Source: Aspidiotus rigidus (taxonomy: Eukaryota; Arthropoda; Insecta; Hemiptera; Diaspididae). Taken from it: a stretch of 64,000 nt of DNA. The DNA lies in assembly GCA_035079385.1 (NCBI GenBank), contig JAVHKY010000023.1:3906001-3970000 (forward strand), read 5' to 3'. The notes under the pieces were generated by a model. That model searched no databases. It was not told the origin of the DNA and saw only the letters and a list, made by a program, of their open reading frames with translations. The stretch's first letter is position 1, and each line of letters starts with the position of its first letter. This document shows, piece by piece, positions 34,641-45,915 of this stretch. Both the position numbers and the translations under genes were made by a program.

Positions 34641-35075
34641 ATTCGTTAAATTGCGTTAAATAAAAATTTCCTAATTCGTCAAAGTTGACGTTTTGTACTT
34701 CAAACGCAATTTTTTTACGAATATTTAGTTGAAATTTCTTCAAAATATTCGTTTTATTTTCGTCAAAATTGATTCAATTTTCTTTCCATTGATTCGGATT
34801 TTTATCAAATTCGTCATGGTTGAAGTTTTGTACTTTTAATACTTGGCTTCAAGAAAGAAAAGGTTGAATTTTTCTCAAACTTGATCGCAATTTTGTCAAA
34901 ATTTATCGAATTTTCTTCAAATTTTGTTAGATTTTTGTCGAAATTCGTCAAAATTGCTTGCACATTAAATTTCGTTAAATCGAGTACAAATTTTTCATTA
35001 TAATGAGTTTTTCTCAAGGGAACGGAGTTTCATTTCGTTAAATCGCGTTTTTCGTTAAATCGAGAGTGGACTGTA

Positions 35076-37957
35076 CCATGATCGACATTCGCCACACACA
35101 AAGGAGAGGCTCGATTAATGAAAGGCTCAGAAAAGCTATTACAGATCAAAAATTCCCACTGCTGGCGTATTGTTGGAGAAAAAATCGAAATTATCTGCCA
35201 CAGTCATATTAATGACATCGCACCCAACGAGACTCAAGAAGAGCGGGAACGAAGAAGTTTTGTCCTCTAGTCTTTTCAGGACGATCAAGTCATCCATCAC
35301 CGACTTGTCAGCAATGATTAACCTCCTTATTTATTGTTTCGTCAGTCCTTATTTTTTCGCTTCAATACCTACTTAATTTTCGGTGACCGGAAATGATTAG
35401 GCAATTTCGCGGCGTCCGATTTCTTAATTCTTAATCATTCATAATAAGTGTACTATGATTTTTTACCTAATCTTGAGCAAAACTTTTATAAGATAATTTC
35501 TAATATGAAATTACGCTAGTTTTCCAAGATGATATCACTTTCACGCTCCCGAGGTCGTTCAATTTTGATTCCCATCACGACAAACAACCCTTTTAGAACA
35601 CCAGAAGTGTGATATTCTTAATGGAAGGCTGAAGACGCGCGCTTTAGGTACCTATCAACCTTTTTGTACCGAAAATTCAGCGCCTCCAACGTTGTTCATT
35701 TTTCATTTCCATCACGACAAACAACCGTCGTAGAATATCAGAAATGTGATATATTCTTAGAAGCTTAATACGAGCACAACATACACAGTATTAACCCCTT
35801 CGTATTTATAAATGTCACCTTACAGAACTATACAACGATTTAGCTCGAATCAAGTGTTAAGCCTAGCGAAATTGACATTTTAGATTTCCCCTTTTGATAA
35901 CATACTTACACAAAGCAATCGAACGTCCGATACAGAAACGCATCAGCAATAAGTCAACGATGATACCACAACGCTCGAGGACTTCCCTTTCCCTCTTTTT
36001 CAATCGTGAACTGGTCAGTTTTATAGCATGATAAATCGGTCAAAGATAAATTGCGAATTCACGCAGGCATCAGTTTGCTCTCGTGTTGTACCTATATCGT
36101 AACGGTCATAAGAAAACCAACATTATAGGGTCAATTCATTAATCCTTTTCGAGGAACGAAAAGAAGAGCTCTTGGCTCGTGATGCTCGTCATCCGCACGA
36201 TGGGAGAGCAAATTCAAAATCCCTTAAAATTCTTTAAATATTGTGACGATAAATTAATTTTGTTTTTCCAGAAGTACAGGTGAATAAGTCTCCGATACCC
36301 GCTCCATAGGAGGCGGCATTGTGAACGCGTGGTGTCCTCACAATTAGCTCGTGATCAAAGAATAGCAGGAAAGAACACAGCCCTACAAATAAATAAATCG
36401 ATCCGTTCCCACGCGAATGAAGAAAGATATAAATAACTGATTATCCATGGTTGCGACAAAATATTTGTAAACTCATCGCGAGAGGTGGTCTCCAACTCGC
36501 TCTTATTCATATCGTATGATCGAAGGACGATCGCAGCATAAGAATTGTCGCTAAAAAACTCTGTCCACTCACGCTTATCGAAAAGTTCTTAACCAATACC
36601 TATGTTGTTTCACGTGCAAAGATTCTAAGAACTCTCAATTGTACTTTCTCCTCAACAATCCTTTACATTACAGGCTGCTGTTTCGGCCGAAATGGTTGAA
36701 CAGCCTTTGTAGTGTTATAATGAATTCAATTAATCCGTCGATTCGAATAGATTTGACTGCGTTATCTCTTCTAGTTCCGTCATTGACACCTACATCTCTT
36801 ACATCGTTCGAATCAATTGTTTTCGATCTTCTTATACACATAGACTATATTTTCACGCGCGCTTGATACCGTGTATATTATTCGACAACGAAATACATTG
36901 GAAATACAAGCTTACATCGCATTCATCAATCATCGGTAGAAGGTTTTAAAAGAGGGAGTCAGCTAGCGGGAAGAGGAAAGAAAGAAGAAAAAAATATAGG
37001 GAACGTATAATTGCAGACTCCGTCGCTACCATATTAACGTGACGTCACACCTTTCCTCAAAGGAAAAAATACCGACCGACTACAGTTCGAGAATTAGGTA
37101 TCTCTCAGTTGGTATCTCGTTAAACAAAAAGGGGAAAAAACGGTGTGAACCGCCTACCTAACCCGAAATTAAACGAGAAAGCTATAGCAACTCGAAGATG
37201 ATATGTCTATGGAGGTATTATTTTCGGCCATGCTTCTTACAAGAAATTATCTTTCAGACATTCTCCGGTACAGACCAAAGGTGTTGCTGTTAATTTGTCA
37301 TTGTATTCTGCTATTGAACGGAGAGGCCGAAGCTGATTCGGTATAAGTGTTTAATTACTCGCGTTAAATGGTCAGCGTCCAGCCATGTCCGTCATTAAAG
37401 ACGGAGGATATATTATGATTTTGGAAAGCGAACTAATTTTGTTCAAATGGAAGAATTGGAATCAAAGATGCACTCTGGGAACTGAATGACACATCTGGAG
37501 AAGAGAAGGAAAAAAATTACACAGGTGTAATACTATGGTATACGTTCCGATTTTCTCTTTTTTCTTCGCACCTTCGAACGCAGTTACATAGAGTGGACAA
37601 TGTGTAAAAACTGGTTTGAATGAACAAAAAAAAACACAGGAACAGGTGAGCATGGACAATAACAACGCAGGATACTGAATGAATTATATTCGGTGAGAAA
37701 TCATAAGCAGATTGATCACCTATGTAAAAAAAAAGAGTAAAAAAAATCGATTCGAGCACGAGTCGAAAGAAGGGTTCATCAGTACATAATTCTTTACGGG
37801 AAGTTTGAGGACCGTGACGATCGTTCAAGTACCAGTACCGTAAATGTGCGGGGTAGGGTTCCAATAAAAGTATATCCCATTCAAGAACTCAGCTAGTCTT
37901 GTGACAGGAAAAATAGAAAGTTATTGGTAGTAGTCTAGTATTCGCACTTTCGAACGT
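35076..37957. other. No gene recognised; one short duplication
   Basis: 2.9 kb without coding similarity. About 75 bp containing CCATCACGACAAACAACC is present twice (about 35557-35630 and 35693-35765). Confidence 0.4.
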
Positions 37958-38040
37958 ATGTGAGGAGGTATATGTAAAAAGGGCCTCCGTGCCATAAGAA
38001 ATACATTGAACGTAGGCCCTTTTTACATGTACGTCCTCAT
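37958..38040. repeat. 83-bp hairpin (inverted repeat)
   Basis: TGTGAGGAGGTATATGTAAA continuing AAGGGCCT at 37960-37985 is complementary to AGGCCCTTTTTACATGTACG continuing TCCTCAT at 38013-38040. The outer bases are TA on both sides, so it may be a very small TA-target MITE. Confidence 0.65.
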
Positions 38041-38215
38041 ATAGTAGATGATCAAAAGAGAACATTATTTGTAGAAGTCTGGAAGTCGCTGGACAGCAAC
38101 TGTCTGAACACGCCCCAAGTCTGATCGAAATTCAATGGAAGCTTAAAAATTATGGTCATATTTTCAAAACATTTTGAAGTTCCAATTCTGGCTTAAATAT
38201 ATAGTTTATTCTTAA

Positions 38216-38600
38216 ACCGAAATTCGGGAGAGTATTACCAGTATTCCAAATTGCATACTTATTTCCTTACTAGTTATCAATTTGGCGGTGTTTTGAACGT
38301 GCACGTCATGGTGAATTCCTAGCTAGACTCATAAGATCAATGATAGGAAAGTGATTTATTATTTTTTTTTCATTATTTTTATTTTATTTTATTTCATAGT
38401 GGTGCCACCTACAGTCCACGGACCAAAGACAAGTGACACCACTTTTGAAATTACATAATTAAAAGATAATAATAACTGTAATAACTGACATATGGTGTAG
38501 AATGAAGGTAAGATTCTTGACTTCACAAAAATCAACTTTTTATTCTAAAAATTTCTGTGTTTTTCAAATAATTTGGATTTCCTAAAGGTTTTCATACTTT
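38216..38600. repeat. Repeat A, copy 1
   Basis: Matches 44727-45066 plus 45709-45915: TTCGGGAGAGTATTACCAGT at the start, AGTGGTGCCACCTACAGT near 38398, AATTACATAATTAAAAGATA near 38452 and CTTCACAAAAATCAACTTTT near 38521. It includes a small hairpin formed by GTGGTGCCACC and GTGACACCAC. A short related piece is at about 49980-50020. No coding. Confidence 0.8.
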
Positions 38601-38617
38601 TTTTATGGAGTCAACTT

Positions 38618-38756
38618 GCAGATTGTAAATCAAGGAACTCCTTCTACAGAATTGTCAGTATCACCAGCTTTTTATCTGGACCCACTGTAAAAACGAATCA
38701 TTCATAGATGACATCACTGAATGTTTGCAAAAGGAGCTTCTTGATTTACAATCTGC
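38618..38756. repeat. 139-bp inverted-repeat unit
   Basis: GCAGATTGTAAATCAAGGAA with CTCCTT at 38618-38643 is complementary, with a few mismatches, to AAGGAGCTTCTTGATTTACA with ATCTGC at 38731-38756. Possible small MITE; no target duplication was clear. Confidence 0.6.
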
Positions 38757-39235
38757 GACCCGGTGTTTAGCAAAAAATGGAGTTACAAGGTTTTGAATCT
38801 AGATAGGCGAAAAATTATAGAAAATTGAGGGGGATGTGGTTGAGCAGCAGAAGGTTTCTTGGCATTGATCTGAATCAATTTTTATGAGAGATCACTTGTG
38901 GAAAATTTTACGGTTTTTAATTTTTTTTCCTAAATCGCTTTGTTATCAACAGTAATTTTAAAATTACTCCATGAACATTTGAATAGGACAATATTGTTGT
39001 GATCCCGTTTTTAATTTCGCCGATTATAACGCTCCTAGCGGATGGTAGGCTCGAATGAGTGCCTATGCTAAATTAAAATTTGTATTTATCTACGACGGGC
39101 TTTAAATTAACTCAACCAATTTTCTTAAAATAATTTAGATATATGGATCAAATGATCTTTTCAATTTCTTGCCAAAAGAAGTTATCAGTTAATTATTGAA
39201 ACTTGTTTTTTCATGTTTTGTTTGTCAGAAAACGC
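38757..39235. other. No gene; fragment of the 5866-6540 repeat
   Basis: 38990-39050 contains GATCCCGTTTTTAATTTCGC and CTCCTAGCGGATGG, a degenerate copy of the 5866-6540 repeat. Nothing else recognised. Confidence 0.45.
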
Positions 39236-39590
39236 CCACGTCCGACTTTGACGACGTCTTCAACCTAAGTTAGGTTGGGTAGTGCTACATAGAAGGGGCG
39301 CATCCTCAGAAAAGTCCCAGTCCGACTCTCATGACATCATTGTCCGAAGTTAGGTTATGTCTCATAAGAAACGTCCGCGTTCAACTTTGATGGCGTCATC
39401 AACATATAAAGGGCATACATTTATTCGCACGTCTCAAAAAACGAAATTGCCCGCCTATCGATAACACGCCAAGGAAACAAAATTGACACGCCTAAGAAAT
39501 GTATTACACGGACAAAAAAAATTTACATGCCTATGAAATGTATTACACGGATAAAAAAAACTTTATAGCCTACGAGCTACATTCACTAAA
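39236..39590. repeat. Two short tandem arrays
   Basis: 39236-39420 holds about three degenerate ~65-bp units with CGTCCGACTTTGA-GACGTC and CCTAAGTTAGGTT; a further copy is near 40672. 39464-39590 holds ~40-bp units with GAAATGTATTACACGGA followed by an A run. Confidence 0.6.
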
Positions 39591-39613
39591 GAAGAAACGT
39601 TGACACTTTTGTT

Positions 39614-40134
39614 TTATTGTAATAATAACGCTTGCCTCGCTTTGGAGGGGCGGCCGCGCTTACGTTTTTGACCCACGGGGATGTTTTTAGCTTCCTGGGG
39701 GACGGTACAAAGTTTCAATCGAATTTGCATGCCAATAACGTGTTTGCACGGAGAGTGTTTCAAGAAGAACGGGCAAGTACATTTATACTCGTTGAGAAGT
39801 CAGTCACCCTTGTGCGCCACATGCTGTAATGTTCCCCCTTGAATGTATCAAAGGATGTCCATTCATCTTCGAGTTTCATATATTGTTTCGTTAATTAGGC
39901 GGTGAGTGACTTACTGAGATTTGAAGATCCGATAAAGTACGACGACCCCTCCTCGTCATCAGCCATTTGGAATACTGGTTTGTTCAAGAGAGCCGAATGG
40001 TACGACTTTGTCCACATGTTCAGGAGCACGGAAGAAGTTTTCGCAAATGGTACAACATTCACGCACGCAGGATCACGGCGATTCGACCAGTTTCTTACCA
40101 ACTCGCATACTTTCACGACAAATTGATTTACCAT
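39614..40134 (-). pseudogene. MULE transposase C-terminus with SWIM zinc finger
   Basis: On the minus strand, from about 40134 the frame reads LVRNWSNRRDPACVNVVPFA, then SVLLNMWTKSYHSALLNKP, an in-frame stop, then QYMKLEDEWTSFDTF. After a one-base shift near 39790 it reads CTCPFFLKHSPCKHVIGM (a SWIM motif CxCx(n)CxH), IRLKLCTVPQEAKNIPVG and QKRKRGRPSKARQALLLQ, ending at TAA 39614-39616. The order (helical linker, SWIM, GRPSKA tail) is that of insect MULE-type transposases, where SWIM binds DNA. The N-terminal and DDE parts are missing; upstream lies low-complexity DNA and a minisatellite. The plus-strand open frames here are antisense. Confidence 0.8.
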
Positions 40135-40205
40135 CCTTGCATCTTCACAATAATTTTTTTTTTTTTAATTTTTATTAGAACTGGCTATAGGACACCCACA
40201 AATGA

Positions 40206-40545
40206 GTGTTAAACCAAAAACACTTGGAAGAAGTAAGTAGTGCACACATCCTCTAATAAGTTGTGCACTTGAGTCCAAAAACACTAGAAATCCTATAAAA
40301 CAAATAAATACACAAAGTAAGTGGTGCACATACCCTCATATGAGTTGTGCAATCAAGATCCAAAACACTAGAAATCCTATGAAGCAGACAATGGACTATT
40401 ACATGAAGTAAGTAGTGCACACACCTGGATACAAGTTGTGCACACAAAATCAAAACACTGGGAATCCAATGAAATGGACAAATACACAATGTAAGTAGTG
40501 CACAAATTCCCATATAGTGCACACATATGAGAACATGCAGAACAA
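40206..40545. repeat. Minisatellite, ~85-95-bp units, about 4 copies
   Basis: Units contain GTAAGTAGTGCACACA, AGTTGTGCAC and CAAAACACTAGAAATCCTAT, with boundaries near 40206, 40275, 40360 and 40450. The minus-strand open frame at 40253-40576 is a product of the repeat and not a gene. Confidence 0.8.
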
Positions 40546-40559
40546 TGTGCTGGCGTGCA

Positions 40560-43440
40560 TTTATGGCGTTCGTCATGGTTTCAATGTCGTGTCAGTTTTT
40601 TTCCATGGCGGGAGGGGAACTGACGGTCAATATAATTTTATGAGGCGTGCACTTATATATTTCCCCATATAAAGTCATCAACCTAAGTTAGGTTAGGGGT
40701 CACCTTGCTTAAAAGAATTTGTCTGGGTCAGATTATAAGAAAACTTGCGTTTGCCGCAGAAGTTGTAACCTATTTCACTTCTTGGAATATTTTTGTAGGC
40801 ACAGTATGCGTTTCTAAGAAGGCACACAAAAGTAAGATAGAGTAGATTAAGAGGAATCGACTACAGCCGCATATAGGATCGAAGCGCGTAAATGTGCAAA
40901 GAACTCGGAAAAAAAAAGTGTATTCTTTATCCAAAAAAAGGTAGGGTATTTTGAAATTTTAAAAACTGTCGTGTTTGATATGGTTATTAATTTTTTCGTA
41001 CCATTTGGTTGAGGGTCCTGGCGTTATGACTGACCGGGAAAAGCGGATGACGTGATCAAATAATTGATGGTCGAAACTTTTCGGATCCTTGGAAAAGAGA
41101 TCTGATCAAATAATTCAACTTGAGAGCAGACGAAAGAGCAGAATAGTGTATTTTTTGAGGTCCCACTACATTTATCTATCGCTCGACTGTTCAAATTTCT
41201 CTAAGTCTCCCCTTGGCATATGTGATCAAAAATTTTCCAAGTCAGCCTGGTCATGTATACCTAATAGGGCGCCCACTAAATAGCTCTAAACTTTTTTCAG
41301 CCCTCAGAGGAAAAACAAAGAATAGAGGGAAATTGGGGTCAATTTTAACATACCCTGTCCCCCTCGCCATTCTGAAAAAAAAACCTCCCTTCTCCCGTTC
41401 CTTTAAATCGAAGAATACCAACTTTGCGTTCAACATTCGAGAAAAATGTTCTGCGAAGTCCTGAAGTCGTGAAATATTTTCCAGGTCAACTTTTTTCGTT
41501 TCTTAAAAATTGAGTGGTTTGCTTGTGTAATCGTCTTCTCAGTCATAGTTTCTCCTTGGTCATGGCTTCACAAAGAACTTGCTATTTTGTGAATATTTTC
41601 CCGTATAAACATTAATTTCCATAAGAAAGAACCGATCAATGGTGCTCCTAATAATAATTAAGAAAACGCGAGTGTTCTATGCTCAATTTCACTGTTACAT
41701 GTCATAATGATTATTTTTGTTTTCGCGTTTTCCTTCATACACCACTGGAGCTGGTTGAGGGAGAGGGCAATGCAAAAACGATAGAGAGGGAAGCAAAAAA
41801 AAAAAAAAAAAAATTCCGGAATAACTAAATATTCTCGATTCCACAAACATGAGTTCGCGAAGACCAGGCAGACAGAGCTCGGTAATTTCATACCTTTCTA
41901 CAGGCTGAACACAGACGAGCATATATATTACTATATATAGGTCGACAAGTAAATAATTGTCTATGACACAGTCATTGAAATGAAAAGTAATGAAATTCAT
42001 AGCACCAGATGAAGAAAGAAAGATATCGATTTCACGAGATATTCATTCCGTTCGCGAAGAATTTTAGTTATGTAAGATACGTAGACACTGATTTGGGTTT
42101 ACAATAATAGTGCCAAAAATAATCGCGATATAATATGGACAAGTGCATTACAGACCTAGTGTAAGCATGACGTCACTCCAGAAAAATTTTCACCCTAGGT
42201 CGTCGCACTAATTTCAAGTTTCTCTGGATACCCTCCTGATGAGAATAAACACGGATGAAAGCCATCTAATCACGATAACGACAACGTTTATGTCGATTAG
42301 GTATAAACAACGTTAGTCACTTAGCGTAGTTAGCGCGATAATTTTTCTTTCTTCTTTCTGGCAACGAAAAGACACTCTTCAAGCCGAATAAAAAGAAGAA
42401 AAGAGGTAGGGAAGAAAAAATTAATTTCCGAGCAACGAAAAACCTATTCTACACAGTAGACCTATGCGTGTATCCTACATGTGATCGAGTATTCGACTAT
42501 ATAATATCTGAAAGATGAAGTCTTGTTGCATTGCCCACATGTAATTTAGTATCACCATTGTTTGTTTATGTACCTACGATGTATATACGTATAGAGGCGA
42601 CTGGTATATTAGTACTGTCCTTTGATCATGTTTCTCGTGTCAGAGAACTTCTGTAACGGAGTCTCCGGCGAATAACATCGTCTATTATGTATATATCCGT
42701 GGTACTGTATAATACTTTCAACAGCGCAGCGGTATCGTTCCCATAAGTAGCTGGTTGGGCGAACGACAGGCCAGCTTTCTTTATGAAGGCGTGCGTCGAG
42801 GGCTATGGAGTTCAAGTATTTCAAGAATTTTTTATCATGGACGGTAGGCTTCAAGATTTACGTGCGCTTTTTCGAAAAGGGGTGCATAGGCCTATATATC
42901 GACACCTTGGGGAAAGTTGTGGTGGGTCAAAGTGAGATAGGAATCAAAGTTTACAGTAGTTGCGTACGCAATGCTCAGACATAAGAAAGTGAGGCCGAGT
43001 ATTTTCAAAAATGGGACACGCAGAGAAGTTTTGCATGGATAATTTGTCATCCCGATGGGAAAAAGGCTGGGGAAAGAGAACATAGAGTAAAAGAGCATAA
43101 TTTCTTCGTGATGGGAAATCCGATTAGAGATAGTCGAAAGGGCCGGTTTGTTTTATTTGAGGACTTTGTCTTTTAGAATTCGTATCGCGAGGCGAGAATT
43201 GGAAAGGAGGTCATAGGCAGGAGTTGCTACAGTGTCTCTCTATCTCATTTATGGTTATAGCATGGTAAAACTTGTCAAGAAATAGGGCGAAAAGAATCCT
43301 GCTAGAATTATACCGCCAATTTTGTTTTTTCTGGGATTGTTTTTCTTTCTTCTTTCGTACATACGTAGGTGCGTCAAACAAATTGATTAGCGCATTTCCG
43401 GTATTCCAAATTGTAAACTTATTTCTCCTACGTAACATTA
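40560..43440. other. No gene or element recognised
   Basis: About 2.9 kb. A 19-base poly(A) tract lies near 41795. Open frames up to about 100 codons have no recognisable motifs. Confidence 0.35.
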
Positions 43441-43447
43441 GTTTTTG

Positions 43448-44200
43448 CAGTCTCGTTACAGAGTGATTTGAACACGTTAGTGGAATGGGGTAAGGAAAAC
43501 CAACTGATGCTAAACGTCAAGAAATGTGCCTTCATCAAAATAACCAAAAAAAAAAAAAACGAATTTCATTCATACAAATTATAAAATTAAGGGGGAGGTA
43601 TTTCAGCAAGTTGATTACGTTAGGGACCTTGGCATACAAATTGAACATACCTAATCTTGTCTTTAATAAGCAATTGCACAACTCAGTAAACGATGCCAAA
43701 CGAAATCTAGGGTTAATAATGAGACACTCCAAAATATTCAACAACACGTCTACATTAAAAGTATTATATTTCACTCTGGTGAGGGCACATCTTCACTTCG
43801 CGGAAATGATATGGGGGCCAGCAGCCAAAGGCAAACGAAAAGCTATAGAGCGAATTCAAAAAAGATTTTTAAGGTACCTGTATTTCAAAGACTTCCAGCA
43901 TTACGACCTTGACGTGCCATACGGGGAATTAGTCTTAGGATATGAACTCACCACTCTAGAGGTGCGCAGGGAAGTGTCACTGATTCTGACTACTCTCAAA
44001 AATAGAATCCCCATTCCTATCGAGTCAGATTGGTCTCTATGCTCCAGTTAGGGGCAGCAGAAGCCAAAATTTATTTTACATCACACACTGCCGCACCAAT
44101 CACTTCAATCTTACGCCCATCAATCGTGCGCTGCGTCTTTACAACCAAAAAATAGTCACAATAGATGATACAATTGATATTTTTTTTTTGATAAGAGGAA
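43448..44200 (+). pseudogene. Jockey/CR1-like LINE, ORF2 C-terminal fragment
   Basis: The frame starts SLQSDLNTLVEWGKENQLML and NVKKCAFIKIT (43450-43550), just after the RT catalytic region in this family. Frame-shifted across an A run, it continues as VDYVRDLGIQI, NDAKRNLGLIMRHSKIF (43690-43740), LKVLYFTLVRAHLHFAEMIW, ERIQKRFLRYLYFKDFQHYD and VPYGELVLGYELTTLEVRR. After another break it ends CRTNHFNLTPINRALRLYNQ (44090-44150). The order and motifs are those of Jockey/CR1-type ORF2 C-termini. The RT core, endonuclease and ORF1 are absent, so it is 5'-truncated. At least two frameshifts. Confidence 0.85.
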
Positions 44201-44273
44201 AGCTTTAGCCGAAAAAGTAGCCAGAGCTGTGGATACTGTGTGCAGTGGAACTGGGTCTCCATTTTCTAAGGTA

Positions 44274-44721
44274 CAGTGGAAACGCTATATAACGAATCTG
44301 AAGGGACCACAAAAAAAATTCGTTATATAGAAAATTCGTTAAAAAGAAATTCATTTTTTTTCTTATTTTTGCGAAGTTCCACATTTTGAATGATAAAAAT
44401 TTTCAAATTTCACCTGAAAGTTGACATTGTTAGAAGAAAATGTTGAAATATTCGTCAAAATTCAAATTTTCTGGAGAAAATATTCAAATGTTTACCAAAG
44501 AATCAGAATTTTCAGAAAAAAGTTTGAATTCAGGCCAGAAATCGACATTTTTTTGGAAAAAATGGCAAGATTTCTGTAGAAAATTCGTTATATAGAGTGA
44601 ATTGTTCGTTATAAAGAGATTTTTCAACACGTAAAATTCGTTGAAGGGGGAGGGACCGAGGAAAAATTCGTAATATAGAGGAATTCGTTATATAGGGGTT
44701 CGTTATATAGAGTTTCCACTG
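44274..44721. mobile_element. 448-bp pogo/Tigger-like MITE
   Basis: A 23-bp inverted repeat, 22 matches, begins CAGTGGAAACGCTATATAAC (44274-44296; partner 44699-44721), with TA on both sides (44272-44273 and 44722-44723). The interior carries many ATTCGTTATATAG motifs. Ends of this form are typical of pogo/Tigger-like elements. No transposase. Confidence 0.9.
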
Positions 44722-44726
44722 TATAT

Positions 44727-45066
44727 GAAATTCGGGAGAGTATTACCAGTATTCCAAATTGCATACTTATACTCCTACTAGTTATCGATTTGGCGGTGTT
44801 TCGAATGTGTATGTCATGGTGAATTCCATCGGAATGAAAAAAAGTATGCAACCTATGATAGGAAAGAGATTTATTATTTTTATTTTATTTTATAGTGGTG
44901 CCACCTACAGTTCACGGACCAACTACAGGTGACACCACTTTTGAAATTACATAATTAAAAGATAATAGTAACTGCAATAAGTAATAATAATAACAATACC
45001 TATTTAAAATGAATATACAAATAATAATAATAATAATAATAATAATAATCTTGATAATATAATAAT
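44727..45066. repeat. Repeat A, copy 2, left part
   Basis: Matches 38216-38480 (same start TTCGGGAGAGTATTACCAGT, same AGTGGTGCCACCTACAGT). It ends in an AAT microsatellite (45020-45050) into which the next element inserted. Confidence 0.8.
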
Positions 45067-45708
45067 TAGAGATCGGATTTTTCGGCAAGAAAACGTGTGA
45101 ATTTTGGCAGTAAAATTTAAAAATTCGGCAATACTCGGCATTTGAAGAAAAAAAAAAGAAGAAACAGAGGAAGAGAAGGAGGGGAGAGGGAGAGGAATAC
45201 GCGTTTTTCAGTACATTTACCCACTCTTGATAAACATTATTCAATTTAACCAAAATTACCTTATTTTTCACCGCAGAACTAATCAATTTTGGGAGAAAAA
45301 TTTATCTATTTTCAATTAAAACTGCCTCACATGAGAGGAAATTTTGTTGATTTTTTCTTATCAAAATTATTTAATTTCAGGCTCAAATTTATGAATTTTT
45401 TGACAAGAATTGGCCCAATTTTGGCCCAAAATTCAGTATTTTTCCAACAAAATCGACCTGATTTCGGACAAAGTTTGGTAATTTTTTAACAAAACCTTTC
45501 ATGAAATTTCTCAGTTTTATTGCAAACTAAGATTTGTAGTAATTTCGGAATTATTCGTCATTCTCATCAATTTTGGCATTTATTCAAGTTTCGGCATTTT
45601 TCGGAAAAATAGAATTTTTTTCCTGCGTCCTATTTATCACGATTCAAACTTTATTTTGATTCTCATTGATTTCGCAAAAGTGCCAAATGCCGAGGAATCT
45701 GGTCTCTA
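45067..45708. mobile_element. hAT-type MITE, family with 59317-59865
   Basis: The ends are TAGAGATCGGATTTTTCGGC and the complement of TAGAGACCAGATTCCTCGGC. ATAATAAT flanks both sides (45059-45066 and 45709-45716), although in AAT-repeat context. The body is related along its length to 59317-59865: AAAATTCGGCAATA, TTATGAATTTTTTGACAA, TCCTATTTATCA-GATTCAAACTT. The interior is rich in CAATTTTGG/AATTT. No coding. Confidence 0.88.
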
Positions 45709-45915
45709 ATAATAATAATGACAATAATAGTAATAGTTATATTATGATTCTCAATAAAGGAATTGATTTCATCACATAAGGGAGCAATATGAGTTAAATG
45801 ATGTAAACAGGAGCTGAGAATCTTGGCTTCACAAAAATCAACTTTTTACTCCAAGAAATTCCGTCATTTGTAAAATGATTTGAATTTCTTAACGGTTTCA
45901 TTGTTTTTCTTATGA
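45709..45915. repeat. Repeat A, copy 2, right part
   Basis: Continues the repeat interrupted at 45067: GGCTTCACAAAAATCAACTT and the following 90 bp match 38515-38600. Confidence 0.7.

Larger units (their letters stand above)
32988..35073. mobile_element. Non-autonomous pogo/mariner-like element filled with minisatellite
   Basis: A perfect 23-bp inverted repeat begins CAGTCCACTCTCGATTTAAC (32988-33010 and 35051-35073), with TA on both sides (32986-32987 and 35074-35075). The TTAACGAA inner end resembles that of the 44274-44721 element. The left interior contains repeat C (33188-33250), the centre a minisatellite (33390-34640), and the right part CGTTAAAT / TCGTCAAAATT low-complexity repeats. 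No transposase is encoded: the several 67-88-codon open frames all fall in the minisatellite. Confidence 0.88.

Noticed and set aside
40253..40576. 107-codon minus-strand frame, His/Cys-rich with membrane-like stretches
   Set aside because: The pattern follows the underlying minisatellite unit (TAGTGCACA).
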